Made by a program: the position numbers and the translations under genes. DNA of 64,000 bases from Phorcus lineatus (Eukaryota; Mollusca; Gastropoda; Trochida; Trochidae), in assembly GCA_921293015.1 (NCBI GenBank), contig OV121093.1, positions 22,702,622 through 22,766,621 of the forward strand, in the 5' to 3' direction. The notes under the pieces are model-generated. The model made no database searches. It worked only from the letters and a program-made list of their open reading frames with translations, and was not told the origin of the DNA. Positions 1 through 9,829 of this stretch are shown in pieces (position 1 is the stretch's first letter; each line of letters starts with the position of its first letter).

Positions 1-175
1 CGTCACATTAGTTACTCCATTCTTTCGTCACATTAGTTACTCCATTCTCTCGTCACATTAGTTACTCCATTCTCTCGTCACATTAGTTACTCCATTCTCT
101 CGTCACATAAGTTACTCCATTCTCTCGTCACATTAGTTACTCCATTCTCTCGTCACATAAGGTACTCCATTCTCT
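1..175. repeat. 25-bp minisatellite, 7 tandem copies
   Basis: Seven consecutive 25-bp units, each starting cgtcacatta and ending in ctccattctct. Copies differ at only one or two positions (tta/taa, gtt/ggt, tct/ctt). The array starts at the window edge, so the true copy number is unknown. The last unit runs into unrelated sequence at about 176. High similarity between units indicates recent expansion or homogenisation. Confidence 0.95.
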
Positions 176-423
176 CTTTCTGCAGAAAGAGGAATGGACT
201 GAATGCTCGGTTTGAACAACTTCACTAATCTCTTACCAACCAATCAGGATTCTCCAACTGAGCAAAGAAAGTGCCCTACTTCTAACAGAGATTTCCTTTC
301 GATCCAGGTACTGCGGTTATTATCTGACATTTCACTGCACAATCACCGGTTGAGCTAGGAATCATCACAAGGATGTCGTGTTAGTGCAGGCATGTCATTG
401 ACTGAATTACTGGAGCAAGAATG
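176..423. other. Unique spacer, nothing recognised
   Basis: Mixed-composition sequence between the minisatellite and the first LINE. No open frame of note and no repeat structure seen. Confidence 0.6.
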
Positions 424-437
424 GAGAAAGTAAAGTT

Positions 438-1426
438 TTTTTTGGTTTTTTTTTATTGTTCCCAAGTCATATATACAAGAAAAAGCGATACATAAAGATT
501 CCACATCTTCTCAAAATGTCATACAAACGGAGTTTCTAGACTAAGTGTCTTTAAAAAGTTAACAGAGAATTAATGTAACAAATCAGTCACTACATACACG
601 TCAATTAAATTAAAAAACTGGAAATAAAGGTAACCACATTTTGGAAAATCTGTCAGAAGTATTACTTCTTTTAGCTATAAATCTTTCTATTGTGAATATG
701 TTATTTAAAATATTTTTGAAATTCTTAAGTTTTGGAATATTGTTTTTCAAATAGCAGATGTATAAATATCTTTTGGCACATAATATTTTGTGATGAGGTA
801 AAGATTTTCCATTGAGTGGACCTAACCAAACCAAGAATTTAGTCAAATGGAAGTCATCAATATATCTACTAACCCAATCCTGAAGGAAGTTCCAAACAAA
901 TTTTAGTTTCCTCACATTACCATTATACATGACAAAGATTTTCATTAACCTCCTTGCAAAAGGAGCATTTTGCATAATCAATTTCTTGCTCAAATATAGT
1001 ATAAATAATTCCATGCAAAAACTTAAATTGAAAGTTTTGAAGTTTGACATCTTGAATGTTTTTTTTATAATAAGTAAAGAGCTTATGCCATTCAAAATCA
1101 TCATTTTCAAACAGATTTTCCCATTTGTGGCATACTGGCAGCTTAGTATTTTCAGTCATAAGCTTATCATAAACTCTTCTTCAGCCCTTTGTCAAAGTCT
1201 TTTTGTAAAGTTCTGACAAAATCTTTTCTATCTAAAAGTTTAAATCCTATTAAGGTTTCCTTCCATGCTTTAGGAAATATATTGAAGATGTAATCAAGAT
1301 CTAAGTAAGTACCACTTATCTGGTACGTTTTTGTCAAATCTGCAAAAGAAAGTTGGCCCTGATCTCCATATAGATCTCTTACTGTAAGAACTCCTTTCTC
1401 AGCCCATTGTTTTATATAGTGGTTTA
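438..1426 (-). mobile_element. 5'-truncated L1-like LINE with target-site duplication
   Basis: The insert lies between two copies of gagaaagtaaagtt at 424-437 and 1427-1440 (the final tt is ambiguous with the T run). On the minus strand it ends in an A-rich tail (the T runs at 436-457) and begins inside ORF2. This is the expected product of target-primed reverse transcription that stopped early. The coding part is the ORF2 C-terminus and matches the layout of the intact L1-like element at 38406-45501, although the sequence is clearly a different subfamily. Confidence 0.88.
610..1426 (-). pseudogene. L1-like ORF2 C-terminal fragment, frame-broken
   Basis: Three overlapping minus-strand frames give consecutive parts of one ORF2 tail. 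About 1426-1167 carries LNHYIKQWAEKGVLTVRDLY, like the 'gGVkyvnDLid..gkyLdFd' stretch of the intact ORF2 in this window. About 1159-923 carries the HKWE...FQFKFLHGIIYT region and the first half of a zinc knuckle (CSFC). About 1060-610 carries the terminal basic segment. At least two frame changes separate them, so no working protein is possible. The leading methionine and following residues of the upstream frame come from the flanking target-site duplication, not from the LINE. Confidence 0.8.
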
Positions 1427-1440
1427 GAGAAAGTAAAGTT

Positions 1441-4400
1441 AACACGATACACGTCTTCAGACTTATACAAGTTTCTTATTCGATTTCTGATTCAACTGAG
1501 GTTGACATCATTCAAAATAAGACCCCACTCCTTGGTATCCTTTAGTATGTATGTTTATCTTTCCCTTCAGACGTACTTCAATCTTGATAACACCAAAACA
1601 AATGATCATTTTGATTATATAAAAGCAAACGGCTGTGACACTTTGCGAAGGTTTGATAAAGGAAGGAAGTAATATCGGTGCAATGTAACATATGTCATTT
1701 GAGGAGATATGAGACTACACAGGCCTTTCCCTGCCCTCCGAAAACAAATATCCATCTTTAGTGCATGACCTGTTAAGGCTATCATGAGGCAATAGCGCTG
1801 GTACCAAATCTGAAATTGCATTACAACTTAAACATTCAATTGAACCATTCAGACTTGAAATCAATTCCACTAACGTTTCCCGGATACTCAAATCAATTCA
1901 AAGCCACTGCCTAATGAGAGATTTAACACCCCATATTCAACACTTTTGGAGGCTCGAAGCTTCTAAATAGCCGTGTCCTTGCTACTTGATACGTCTAGTG
2001 TTTATTCAGATGTGATCGAGAAGTCTCAAAGGGCTTGTTACAAGTCCTGCAGCCAGTTAATTGTGATCACTGAGCTGTAATGAGAGATTTATGGGTGGTT
2101 GAAGAGATCGCTTTAGTGATCATCTCAACAGGTGAAAACAAATGATGCAATTATTTTGATAAATCTATATTTACTGTAGGATCTTTCCTGATCCTTCCTT
2201 CCTCCCGATAAAGAAATTGTCATGAGCAGCCTCGTTAAAACAGAGCAATAATCTAATTTCATGCAGTAATATCAGTAGCCGTTCATAACATTCCATCTCG
2301 GATGTTCATGAATGTCAATTTTACATTTGTGGCATTTACAAGATGATTTCAACATATTGTTGCTGGAAAGGTTAAGTTAAACTGTGAAATGAAAGTCACA
2401 TTACTCGGATTGAAATACTATGTTCTCAATATCAAGATATTCAAGAAATACATATTGCTAAACAAAACTACCCGAGAGGTCTAGATCTCCTTTGTAATAA
2501 CCACATTGAACCAAAGAAAATGGTTGAATAAACTGATTAATCTTTTAAAAAATCCAGATGTATCCAAATTTCGGATGACTCTAACCTTTTGTTAAATAAT
2601 TGCTTTGAATTGAATGACATTTCAACAACCTGGTTCCATATAAACCATGTTCACTGTATGATTTATCCGAAAAGAAACTTGATGACAACAGTATGTAGTT
2701 TTACCTCCAAATCACGACGCGTCCATGTTGGTTTAACTATGAGTTAAAACGAAAACCTTTGTTATTTTGAAAATGAGCTCTCAACTGAGCTGATCAATCC
2801 CTTGTAAGTACCGTTCTACTCGTTTTGATATTTCTTTACCCGGGGTATTTAACATATAGTTTAAAAAAGGTTCTTATAGACCTCGATAAGTGTTCTTCAA
2901 AGATAAACAAGCCCAAAACATGTCTTTATTTTCTGATAAAGTTATGCACTCTTTGAAGTTTTCAGTTTAAGGATGATCCTTAGCTCTGTAAGTCCCAATG
3001 GTATTTCTTCACGACCATCGGTTGACAGCTTGACCTTTTTCCTAGGATTTTTGAAAACAATTAACGGTTCAATCCTTCATGTAATCACAGCAATTTATAG
3101 CTATTTCAATCATATGTCAGGGAAAGAACTTTAATAGGTGACAATTGCGGCATAATGATTGCCTTTGATAAAGTGTATTTAATGAGATTTTAATCATTCC
3201 AAATGAACATCAGGGTAAATATGGACGGAACTCTACTGACAACAAGGATGCATTCAATTGAAACAAGATAGGCTAAACATAAAACGATTTTGTACAGCAG
3301 TCAGGGTTTGTTTTTGAACGCCCACTCAATGTTTACTGAGGAGCTGGTCTTAGTTCAGCTATACCTGTTCAGGGTCCAAAAATAACTTTTTCCCAAGGGA
3401 GCGAAAATATAATCATTCACAACCGTAGATGGAAAGTGGAGGTGAACAGTTTTAGCTATCTTTGAACAGAGTTCAAATTTGATATGTGTCCATGACAACA
3501 GAAAAAAATAAAAGTTTCAGAACGACGAAATCACCAAAGGGCCGTCATGAAAGATTTGATGAGTCAGTTACAACACGTCTTAGCGAACTAGATAATAGTT
3601 CATTGCAAGGGTTGTTCTATTCAGTTTGAGAGTCAATAAAACAACATAATCGGACACCGCTTTTATCAAAATGGGAGGGAAATGTGTATCTTTTAAACAC
3701 CCCCCTTTTTCGAGGAATTTGTTCACTTTGAATAATCCAGACATATCTTATATCTTAAATATCCAAATTCAGGTTTCATTTGTACTTTTTAGTAAAATTC
3801 CTTAACATGACACTATTGGGAGAAAACTAGTTCTACATCATTTATTACAGTTGGCCTCAAAATTCATGTAAGAAGCAATAGCCAAAGTATTGCTTTCCTT
3901 AAGTATCAATAGTGGAAAAAACCCATGGAATGCGTATGGCCTAATCGCAGAGCTTTTTCGGGATAAAATCTCTATTTTTCGCTTGTGAATATTTTGATGT
4001 TTGCTTTGTCTTATTGAGATCGATATCATGATTTGAAACAGGAGATTTAACCGTCGATAGCCTTTGACGACATCGTGAGCATCCGCATTGGCTTTTCACT
4101 GGAAGTTCATTGGCAAGTGTTTGATTATTTGACGGATGAATAATTAGTGCGTTGCCTTGCATTTCTATTATGCATAACTACCAAGAAAATTGTTTTGCAG
4201 TTGTAAAGCAATACAGGGAATGTAAGAAGTAAAATAACCATACTTGAGCAAAAAGTTTTATTATGTTTCGATCCTGTAGTTTATAAATTACACACTTTTA
4301 TTTGCAGAATTAGTATTCACACTAATAATTGAGCATCAAGAAGAGTGCAATTGTTGAAATGTTTAACTGATTACTAGTTAACTGAATAATTTCCCCCTTG

Positions 4401-4712
4401 TTTTTGAAAATTTGCAATGTTGATTTTATCTCAGATCAAATTACAATTGCATATAACCAATATATAACAGATAATACAAATGTAAACATAAATGTATCTT
4501 AGTCCTTAATAGTTTTAGAAATCAAACATCACTTTATCATACGGAAAATTTCTATCAAATAAAATCAATATTAAAGAACTGGAAGTCAAGTACTTCTATT
4601 TGCCCCATTGACTTAAGCTGACGCTTATTTCCTTTGCCTATATAAATTACAGAAAGTACAAATGAGATGAAAGTAACACAGACAGACAGCTGATGGTCAA
4701 GTGGTTAACAAG
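1441..4712. other. 3.3-kb non-coding AT-rich stretch
   Basis: No open frame here resembles a known family. The short minus-strand frames around 1615-1821 and 3838-4162 lack homology that I recognise, splice context or composition bias. No inverted or tandem repeat was found by eye. Confidence 0.6.
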
Positions 4713-6312
4713 TTTAGAGAGAGAGAGAGAGATTTTATTCAGCATTGGAGGCCGCGTGGCCCAGAGTACAAATACAAAAATAATGTACAATTTATACTTA
4801 TGTTAATGTACATGAACATGTTGGTGTGCGAGCTTAATTTCATACATACAAATTTCTTTTTAAGTATATAGCAAAACCTTTAAGTACATTTTCATTTTTG
4901 CAAGACAAAAGTTCAACAAACTTTTGCTGCGTTGGAAACTGACAAAATCGATTTGGTATGAGTTTCGTTCTACTATCCCGAAAGAAAGGACAAACAAGAA
5001 CAAAATGAAATTCATCTTCGACAGTTCTTAAGTTACAACGTTCACATAATAATTCAGAATAAGAAGTGTATTTGTTCAAACGCATTTTCTGAATTCTCAA
5101 ATTGTGTGACATGCATCTGAACTTCACAAGTACATTTTTCAAATCCTTATTAATGTCAAAACTTAGATACTTTTCTTGTCCAAATATAGTTTTAAAGGAT
5201 GAATATGTTTTAAGAAATGTTGATGATTCTATTTGCCCATACCAAGATTGGATGTCTAAATCTATGCAAGTTTGTTTGAACAAATTCATGAATTGAGATA
5301 CATTTCCACATTCCTGAAACATCCAGGCATATGAATAACCAGTCTGAAATAGTAACAATCTAACATGCGAAGCCCAGTTTACACTGCCTGCTTCATCCTG
5401 TGCTTTAAGCATGTTACAACAGGCGTGGGGATTTCGTGACGAGTCCATATGAATCAACCTACACCAGTATCTTATACATCGACAAAAATAACGTATCGAG
5501 AGATGGTAGCGCCCCATTTCACCCAGAACCGCTTTTGATGAAGATCTTTTACTTATACCCAGATAGGTTTTGAAGAAATTACTCTGGACTTTTTCCACAC
5601 TTTCTCGAAACTTAAACCCCCATATTTCGCTACCATAACAAGCAATTGGAGAAATCTTTGTATCAAATATAGACAAAATAACATTCATTGAAAGATTTGG
5701 GTAACATTTCATCAACTGGTAAATAGGAAAACATGCTTTAGAGGCTTGGTTAGCAAGGGTTTCACAGGCTGTAGACCAACATAGTCGTGATGAAAATATA
5801 ACTCCTAAATATTTGTAATAAGAAACTGTTTTCAGTTCAATGCCTTTATAGTACCACTTTTCTACCTTCTTGAGTTTTCCACCATTACGAAAAACAATTA
5901 TGTTTGATTTTTCCATATTTACAACCAATCCCCATTTATTGCAGAATTTTTCTAAAACGATCAACTTCCTTTGTAAATCAGCAACGGAATCTGCAACTAA
6001 TACTATATCATCTGCAAAGAGTAGCAGTTTTATGACTTCGATTGGATCATTTACAAAAATGCCTCTAGAGTCGTCATTTTGTAAATCAACAGCCAACTGG
6101 TTGATGAAAAATATGAATAAAAGAGGACTTAACATACAACCTTGTCTAACTCCGCTTGATGTATTGAATATATCGGTGACACAGTTACCGATTTTAACAC
6201 AAGCACAAACATTCTTGTACATACTTTCCAAAATATGATATAGTTTACCATGAATTCCATGTTGTAATAACTGATAAAGCAGTTTACTTCTATCAACAGA
6301 ATCAAATGCCTC
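4713..6312 (-). mobile_element. 5'-truncated Jockey/I-group LINE, (GA)n tail
   Basis: A minus-strand non-LTR element. Its 3' end is a simple (ga)n run at 4715-4732, read as (tc)n on the element strand, after a short 3' UTR. The 5' end is cut within the reverse transcriptase at the AFDSVDR motif near 6312. Beyond that the DNA becomes abruptly GC-rich and unrelated. No target-site duplication was found on comparing the flanks, so either the junctions have decayed or the insertion was endonuclease-independent. Confidence 0.8.
4840..6312 (-). pseudogene. LINE reverse transcriptase C-terminal two thirds
   Basis: An open frame of about 490 LINE-derived codons. It starts at the first catalytic motif (AFDSVDR) and continues through GVRQGCMLSPLLF (RT block 4) and the catalytic FADD box (LLLFADDIVLVAD). 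It has the thumb region and a C-terminal knuckle of the form C-x2-C-x9-H-x4-C (CERCNLRTVEDEFHFVLVC). The endonuclease and N-terminal RT are missing. About 17 codons upstream of AFDSVDR that stay open come from unrelated flanking DNA, so the apparent start is an accident. The frame has stayed open over almost 1.5 kb, which suggests a fairly young insertion. The knuckle with 'EDEFHF' is typical of Jockey/I-superfamily LINEs; the exact clade is not determined. Confidence 0.82.
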
Positions 6313-8110
6313 ACACGTGGTCTGGCCTGGTACGTGCGTCTCGTGCGACGCGTGCACGCAATACTCTCCAACTCTTGTAATTTAAGTGAATATATATTTT
6401 TTTTCTTGTTTATTATTAATTGTTGCTTTGGATTTATAGATAGGGTTTAAATGACATACTTTATTGAGCAATAAAGGGATTCTTAGATCTGAAATCGCAC
6501 ATTGTGTCAGAGCCGGGACAGCACACGTCCTACCTCTCCGCTCGACATCACCAGATCAAGTTTACATACTTTAGATGCTGTTATTGTACTGCCCGGGTTA
6601 TAAATAATCGCTTGCGTTCTGAGATGGCGGTCCGTCTGTTTGCGACAATATAAGGTAAATTGTGTTTCATAAAATTTCATTACTTCCTTTCACCACCCTC
6701 AGCAGTTCTCACCACTCAACTAATTTAACAGTTTAATATGTCGTCAACTAAATGATGTCTTCAATTTCGTGAGACTAAATCTGTGCATAATGACATTATA
6801 TTATATAACTAATATTATCAGGATGTTATTAAATTTAGTAGAGGACCCTTCGATAAGATATTTGATATTTTTTTAATTAAAAGTATTAATTTTTTAAATA
6901 ACCAGCGTTACATTGAAATAATGAGATTTTGTGTTGTAAAACCTGACGAGATCAAAACATGATTATTCAAATAATCATGCTGTGACATTTGAGATGTTTT
7001 ATTTTAATTACTATGAATTGACTGTTGAACTATTCTTAATATTCATATTGACAGAAGCTTACTGTTTTATGTTTTACTTTATGATTGTGCTAGCTAATTC
7101 ATCAAATTTCTTCAACAAGCCAATCATTGCCACTTGAGTGAAACTGTGCATGCTCTGTCAGGAAATGTCGCCACTCATAGATAGGTTCACCGATTGTATA
7201 CATGTGGACATCCTGATCTGGGCTTGCAATCAGTAATATGCACGCTCTACTAAACATTCTCAGCTATAAGACTTAGAGAGCAATTTGTTTGAAAAACCTC
7301 ATGACACGGGATTATCAACGTGACCTTCTGATCACCATGCTTCAATACACGTTGTCAGTCCATAGGAAACAGAGAACGATTAGATTGTGATTTGGCTTAA
7401 AGAAAGAAATGAGTATAACTTAGAAGAAAACTCACTAATAATAAAACCTACTGAAGCATTTTAAAGGGTCATCCTATCTTGTCACAACTTCAGAATAGAT
7501 TAAGCCAATACGGAAACAGGTGTTTTAACAAATATTGTTTTCTTAACTCACCCTTATTAAGATGACTTTACGATTTCTACGCAGAGCATTTTGGAATTTT
7601 CTAGTCTAAAGTATTTAGACGTTGTATTGGCTTACTATAAGATAAATGGAATTTGATTGACAGCCTCACTGCTTTGAAAGCTGAATGGTAAGATATTTTG
7701 TGTGTGAAGTATCAAGTATTGGCTACTAGTGAAATATATGTGACCAGACAAACTGGAACTAATATCCGGATAAAGGAGGTGGTGAGTGAAATTCTGTACC
7801 ATGCGTTGTTTACAGCTAGTGAGATAAGCAAAATCGGGCGCGATTTACCTCCGACTGGGTGACACGCTATACATATGGCTAAATAAACTTTGACAGGTTG
7901 ATTACCTATCTCTAATTAAGGCACGATATGCGAGAACTGCTGTGTTTTACATGCAAATGACCCTTTACAAGATAGTGCATCTGTCCATTAAACATGTTAA
8001 TGTGTAGACGACATACCTGAAGCTTATAGTCGATGAAGTTAAGAGCCACATATACATCTACATATTCATAGTGTGGATATTATTCAGATTCACTGCATTG
8101 GGTTTTCATA
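6313..8110. other. Non-coding spacer with small GC-rich patches
   Basis: Mostly AT-rich. Two GC-rich patches stand out: 6315-6360 (several CG dinucleotides, acgtgcgtctcgtgcgacgc) and about 6505-6655. The second has a TATA-like ttataaataat near 6599, then an ATG-containing stretch of nine codons with a stop, then a donor-like aaggtaaat near 6652. It looks promoter-like but connects to no coding exon I can see. Confidence 0.4.
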
Positions 8111-8219
8111 TTTCTACAAGCGTTTTTGAACCGAGCTTCGTAACTCGAAGAATTCTTAAATCTACGAACATCTTTAAGACAGATCACAGGCTGTCGTAAA
8201 TACCTTACGAACAAGCACG

Positions 8220-8720
8220 ATGGCGATATTCATTGTTTTAAATGAGGAGATAGCTCGTCTACCAAATAAGGAGAGGGTTTATCGCAACCGTACGCGATAT
8301 TTAGAGTTGTTCGACGATCGCGAAGTGCTAAACCGGTACCGACTTTCAAGAAATGGCATAGAACAACTCATTGCAATCGCTACCCCTAAGTTAATAAGGG
8401 AGACCCAGCGTTCTGCCCCCCTGAATCCTGACATACAGGTGCTCGTCACCCTCAGGTATCTGGGTAAGGGGGATTTCCAGTCCGAGTTGGCCGACCTACA
8501 CGGCATTTCACAGCCGAGTGTTTCACGTGCAATAAGTTCCTGTGTGGACGTTTTCACTGGTTTGCATAAAATCAGATTTCCCAAAGGAAATGAGTTGCGT
8601 CAGGTGAGAGCCGGATTTCATGATGTCGCCGGATTCCCCCGTGTGATAGGGGCTGTAGACGGAACCTTGATTCCTATAATACGGCCGTCCGTGGACGAGG
8701 AGGCTTTCGTGTCTCGTAAG
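8220..8720 (+). pseudogene. Harbinger (HARBI1-like) transposase, first exon only
   Basis: ATG at 8220 opens 167 codons before a probable splice donor at 8716-8722 (either ctc|gtaagg or aag|gtctct). Beyond it, seven non-homologous residues run to a stop. The frame shows the family order: an N-terminal helical region (residues 25-60); a helix-turn-helix around ISQPSVSRAI (96-105); RVIGAVDGTLIPI (141-153) with the first catalytic aspartate at D147; then EAFVSRK, which in this family precedes the 'G-x-HS-x-N' block. The second and third acidic residues of the DDE centre would lie in later exons, which are absent between here and the inverted Myb exon. HARBI1-type proteins are usually about 350 aa, so about half is missing. 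The frame itself is uninterrupted. Confidence 0.85.
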
Positions 8721-8744
8721 GTCTCTTTTTGCTATTTGAGTTAA

Positions 8745-9374
8745 TCCTGTTAAAAAATAATATTTCACTTATTTATATCTTTGTTAATAAGTATACCAAC
8801 AAATAATTTAACACATAAAGAACTGAAAAATGCAAAGCAAATGTGTATGTTTTCTTTGTAATTCTGAATAATAAGTATTCACACCAGATGATATTACAGT
8901 ATATACTAACATGTTAATATGCAATATAGTGTAGTATAAATAATTTTCAAAATTGTTTTGGTCAAGTCTGTAAAACTTTGCATTTTGAATTGAAATCATC
9001 TCAGCTTGAAGTATACATATTTTCAATGAAATTATTCATTAATGATGATATCAAAATTAGCTCAATATGTACATAAATAAAGTATTTTCCATTGATTTCC
9101 ATGATAAGCGTTATCATTCTGTGTTTGTTGCTCAAAATGTGGTCATTACTATTGAAACAATTGTAGGTTTTGTAATTGAATTAATTTGTAATTAAAAGTA
9201 TTTCTTAAGTTGTGGCCGAAATATTAATAGTATTTTACGTAGGATGAATCAACAAAAATATACTAGTCCTTTAAAATGATATATCGTCCGAATACTTGTT
9301 TGCCTGGTTTGTAACTTGTGTAATATATGTTTTATGACATCACAACACTGAATCGAAATCTCTAAAAATAATTC
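8745..9374. other. AT-rich centre of the Harbinger remnant
   Basis: Between the two donor-like sites there is only AT-rich, stop-filled sequence. This fits fused intron remnants of two convergent genes left after an internal deletion. Confidence 0.5.
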
Positions 9375-9378
9375 TTAC

Positions 9379-9557
9379 TTTTGAACGATTCCGGCCCATA
9401 CTTTTTTCTGGGACTGAGTGCTTGTTGAGGAGAAGTGCCCAAAGAGGAGATTATAATTGCTTTGAACCTCCTCAATGAGCACTTCCACCTTGGTGGGCGT
9501 CCAGTTTATTGTTCTCTGTTTTCGCGGTGTCCCGCTGTTTAGAGAGTGGTCGGACAT
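9379..9557 (-). pseudogene. Harbinger Myb/SANT-like DNA-binding protein, first exon
   Basis: Minus-strand frame from ATG at 9557 with a clear Myb/SANT-like trihelix domain (residues about 12-60): the pattern nWTptkvevLieEVqsnYnlLfghf....qKkvWagIvqk. Such proteins are the second, DNA-binding partner encoded by Harbinger transposons and help the transposase recognise the ends. The coding run stops at a strong donor on the minus strand (ttcaaaa|gtaaga, near 9378), so the frame end at 9375 is only intron read-through. Later exons are missing. It faces the transposase exon, the common convergent layout for this superfamily. A TGACGTCA palindrome lies upstream near 9612, in the presumed promoter. 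Confidence 0.78.
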
Positions 9558-9829
9558 GTCTGTCGCCAGTGACGTCTGCTGTTTACAAACATGGGAATCC
9601 CCTCGCGATCGATGACGTCACTAGGAAACTCCCGTTAGAAACTCGACTCCTCTACAAAAGAGCTCCGTTCTTAACTTACGAAAGTTGACTAACTTCTTAC
9701 TAACTTCGCCACAGCTACGAACTCGTTAAGAATGTTTCGAGAATTGATCTTATCTTATCTTCAAAACTGTCGTAAGAATTGTCGAATTCTTAGCTCTACG
9801 AACGTTTCGAGAATAGGAGGCCAGAACTC

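Larger units (their letters stand above)
8120..9820. mobile_element. Internally deleted PIF/Harbinger transposon
   Basis: Two typical Harbinger genes face each other: a transposase first exon on the plus strand (8220-8720) and a Myb/SANT-like first exon on the minus strand (9557 down to 9379). Degenerate inverted termini flank them. Around 8125-8170 the left arm reads ...ttcgtaactcgaagaattc, and the complement of 9775-9815 reads ...ttcgtagagctaagaattc. Both ends carry extra short repeats of the 'tacgaa/gaattctta' type, as subterminal repeats often do. The 650-bp centre is AT-rich and lacks the remaining exons of both genes, so the copy is non-autonomous. The exact ends and the expected 3-bp duplication could not be fixed. 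Confidence 0.7.

Noticed and set aside
1-175. CRISPR-like array
   Set aside because: Units are contiguous with no unique spacers; a plain minisatellite in eukaryotic DNA.
3838-4162. Two minus-strand frames, one with a CGCSRC cluster
   Set aside because: Short, overlapping in different frames, and the cysteines do not fit a known finger spacing.
6129-6371. 80-aa frame overlapping the LINE reverse transcriptase
   Set aside because: Shadow of the RT frame plus GC-rich flank.
6313-6420. Target-site duplication for the LINE at 4713-6312
   Set aside because: Only a 4-5 bp resemblance (gtggt) to the other flank, not above chance.
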